Under the pieces are notes generated by a model that had not been told where the DNA came from, ran no database searches, and worked only from the letters and a program-made list of their open reading frames with translations. Positions 62,177 to 64,000 of a stretch of DNA of 64,000 nucleotides are shown here, piece after piece (position 1 is the first letter of the stretch; the number at the start of each line of letters is the position of its first letter). The stretch covers positions 54,423,006 through 54,487,005 of the forward strand of contig BRKX01000014.1 in assembly GCA_026008535.1 (NCBI GenBank). The letters are read 5' to 3'. The translations under genes and the position numbers were made by a program. The stretch is from Perilla frutescens. Taxonomy: Eukaryota > Streptophyta > Magnoliopsida > Lamiales > Lamiaceae.

Positions 62177-64000
62177 CTACTTGGATGGTTTTTCATCTCC
62201 AGAAGGCGGGATTTGCTCGGACGTCTTCGCCAGCTTCGCTTGAACTAGTCTGTCCATCACGGGAGGCTCGAGGGGAATCGGATCCAGACAACGCTCTGCA
62301 CTGCTTACTATAACCTGTTCAACATCCAAATACACAATTACTCCCTCCGTCCCATTTTGATAGACCGATTGAGATTTTTCACGGGGACTAAGAAAAAGAT
62401 TGGGAAAGATAATTAATCAAGAAACTTCGTAATACGTGATGCTTGATGTAAACATATTAAATAGGGATATATTAGTAAATAGCTAAATATATATAGAAAC
62501 ATGGAGATATATCAGCTATCAGGACATCCCAAAAAGGCAAACAAGGCTATCAAAATGGGGCGCAATGAGTATTTCCGAATATGCTCTAATCAACAAAATA
62601 CAATGAAAAGTGGCCATTTCCAAGATAAATTGACGACGTACCTCATCTAGCAAGAAATCAACAGCGGCTTCATCTTCAGCGATATCCTTTAAAGTAGTCT
62701 TCAGAAAGTGAATGTCCAATTGAATCTGCTGAAATCCGCTCCGGTTGAATGTTTGGAGCCTCACAAACTCTTGTAAGCTCTTCAACGAAAGTTTAACGAT
62801 TGTTGTGATCACAGATTCCTGCAAATTATTTTGGGTAAATGTCGTATAACCATTTTTCATTTAAGCTTAAACAAGCAAAACTGTCCCTCCCAACCTGTGT
62901 GTGCTCGACTTTTGTGAAGATCTCCATCTTCTGCTTAAACAATTTTGCTAGATGGCTCTCCAGAAGCTGGCTTCTAGCCTTCTGAGTATTCGACCTGCTC
63001 AGTTTATCATCCCTCAAAGGATTACTGCGCGACGAAGTAGTGCTTCCATTGCTGTTGTTGCGGCGATGCTTATGATTGAGGCCTTCAGGTAGAATTTGCT
63101 TTACTTCAGTCCTTATTTCTTCAAGCTAATATGGATGAAATTTATTATTGAAAAAATACATAAAGTATTGAATTTATATAAAACCTAAAATGGATAATTG
63201 AACTCTCATGGCAATGCTATGACTCGTATATGTATTTTCAAGAAACAAGAAACTGATACATAGAAGAATGAAAAGTTGGTTGAAAGAATTACCTCGTGAA
63301 GAAGTAAATCCACAAACATATGCACTTCTCTGGGTTCTTTGTGCTGCAGAAACACGTGAGATATAAAATACTCAGCTAGATCAGCTATTGAAATTAGGAC
63401 GAAACAAAATTAAGCCAAGTTCAACTCACCTTCACCCAATTTGGGGCTGTGAACCTCTTCTTTAAGAGAAGCGATATTTTCTGAGTTCTCGTCTTTATGT
63501 ACTGAAAAGTACACAGCAAAGGTTCATTAAGAATTATTCTGGATAATAAGCTACTAATTCAGACAAGAACAAAAGGTATGTGCATTCATTGGGACTATCA
63601 ATAAATTAGGCAAGAGCATTATCCATCATTGAGGAACATTCATCAAAATTCTGCCAAGCACCACCAGCCACCACAAACAAGAATACAACAGCTTATGTGC
63701 TCGGTGCTCTGTATCTGAAACTGCTGATGTGCATTAGTGCATTTTGGTAAGTAATACGATGAAATCAAAAGCCTTAAACATTCACTATTAACAAAGAAAC
63801 CAATTTTCATACGTCAGATTTTCAACCATATAAGGTCTTGTCAAAGGCAAAAAAAAATCGTCATCACTGAAGTTTAGATCCAGAATACTCACAAGGTGCA
63901 AGAAGCTTTCACTAGATGACCGAAAGAGGCGACAAATTTCAGCAGGAACAAATGTTGGGCCACGGGCCCCACCACCAGAAAAGAAGGAAGCTAGCTCCTG
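62177..64000 (-). CDS. VPS51: VPS51 homologue (UNHINGED-like), 3' portion, truncated by the window
   Basis: Six exons are visible on the minus strand: 64000-63893 (partial), 63501-63430, 63343-63293, 63125-62895, 62818-62642 and 62314-62177. They encode the last 260 or so residues and stop at 62179-62177. Landmarks are SGGGARGPTFVPAEICRLF, KHKEPREVHMFVDLLLHE, KARSQLLESHLAKLFKQK and LQTFNRSGFQQIQLDIHFLK, which match my memory of Arabidopsis VPS51/UNHINGED. VPS51 is a shared subunit of the GARP and EARP tethering complexes at the trans-Golgi network and recycling endosomes. Loss in Arabidopsis alters vacuole and leaf vein development. The last intron (62641-62315) contains a Stowaway MITE. The N-terminal vesicle-tethering half lies beyond the window. 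Confidence 0.92.
62341..62569. mobile_element. Stowaway MITE in the last intron of VPS51
   Basis: It starts ctccctccgtcccattttga; the right end reverse-complements to ctcattgcgccccattttga. TA flanks are at 62339-62340 and 62570-62571. 229 bp, similar to the arms of the cluster at 61274-61820. Splice sites of the host intron are unaffected. Confidence 0.75.

Noticed and set aside
62101..62313. Plus-strand frame of 70 codons
   Set aside because: It is antisense to the last exon of VPS51.

Overview
This window is nuclear DNA from a flowering plant. It has AT-rich intergenic sequence, short-exon genes with GT-AG introns, many miniature transposons and Ty1/copia debris. Seven protein-coding genes can be supported, and their predicted proteins read as plant (dicot-type) orthologues. 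An asterid such as a member of Lamiales is plausible, but that is an inference from general character and no diagnostic marker was seen.

Layout. 1-6.2 kb is gene-free and holds several small inverted-repeat transposons. 6362-9108 (+) is a five-exon plastid lipase gene of the PLIP2/PLIP3 type. 11.47-14.5 kb (+) is a decayed Ty1/copia pol region interrupted by a foreign antisense fragment. 15-19.7 kb is intergenic, with a MULE-like element and a tandemly duplicated LINE RNase H tail. 19800-21765 (-) is a three-exon TPR protein with a J-like domain. 22-38.9 kb is a gene-poor transposon graveyard with nested elements, a SINE-bearing duplication and a 255-bp (ATT)n/(ACT)n tract. 38891-42897 (-) is a seven-exon GH3 beta-xylosidase/arabinofuranosidase. 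43-47.9 kb is intergenic. 47935-49370 (-) is the COPII GTPase SAR1. 49.7-52.9 kb is again transposon-rich. 53023-54551 (+) is a RING-CH membrane E3 ligase, which converges on 55157-60598 (-), the 15-exon replicative helicase subunit MCM7. 62177-64000 (-) is the 3' part of VPS51, which runs off the window edge.

The genes are independent housekeeping or metabolic loci, not a cluster with a shared task: plastid lipid turnover, secretory traffic (SAR1 at ER exit, VPS51 at endosome-to-Golgi tethering), cell-wall remodelling, ubiquitination and DNA replication. The clearest regulatory signal is a pair of E2F-type sites just upstream of MCM7. All exon boundaries were read by eye from splice consensus, frame continuity and remembered family sequences. 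No alignment or database search was run.

No previously undescribed biological system is evident. The most unusual features are transposons nested in transposons with visible target-site duplications, a recurrent palindromic MITE family, an antisense gene fragment inside the copia relic, a perfect 30-bp palindrome centred on a G-box, and a GC-AG intron in MCM7.
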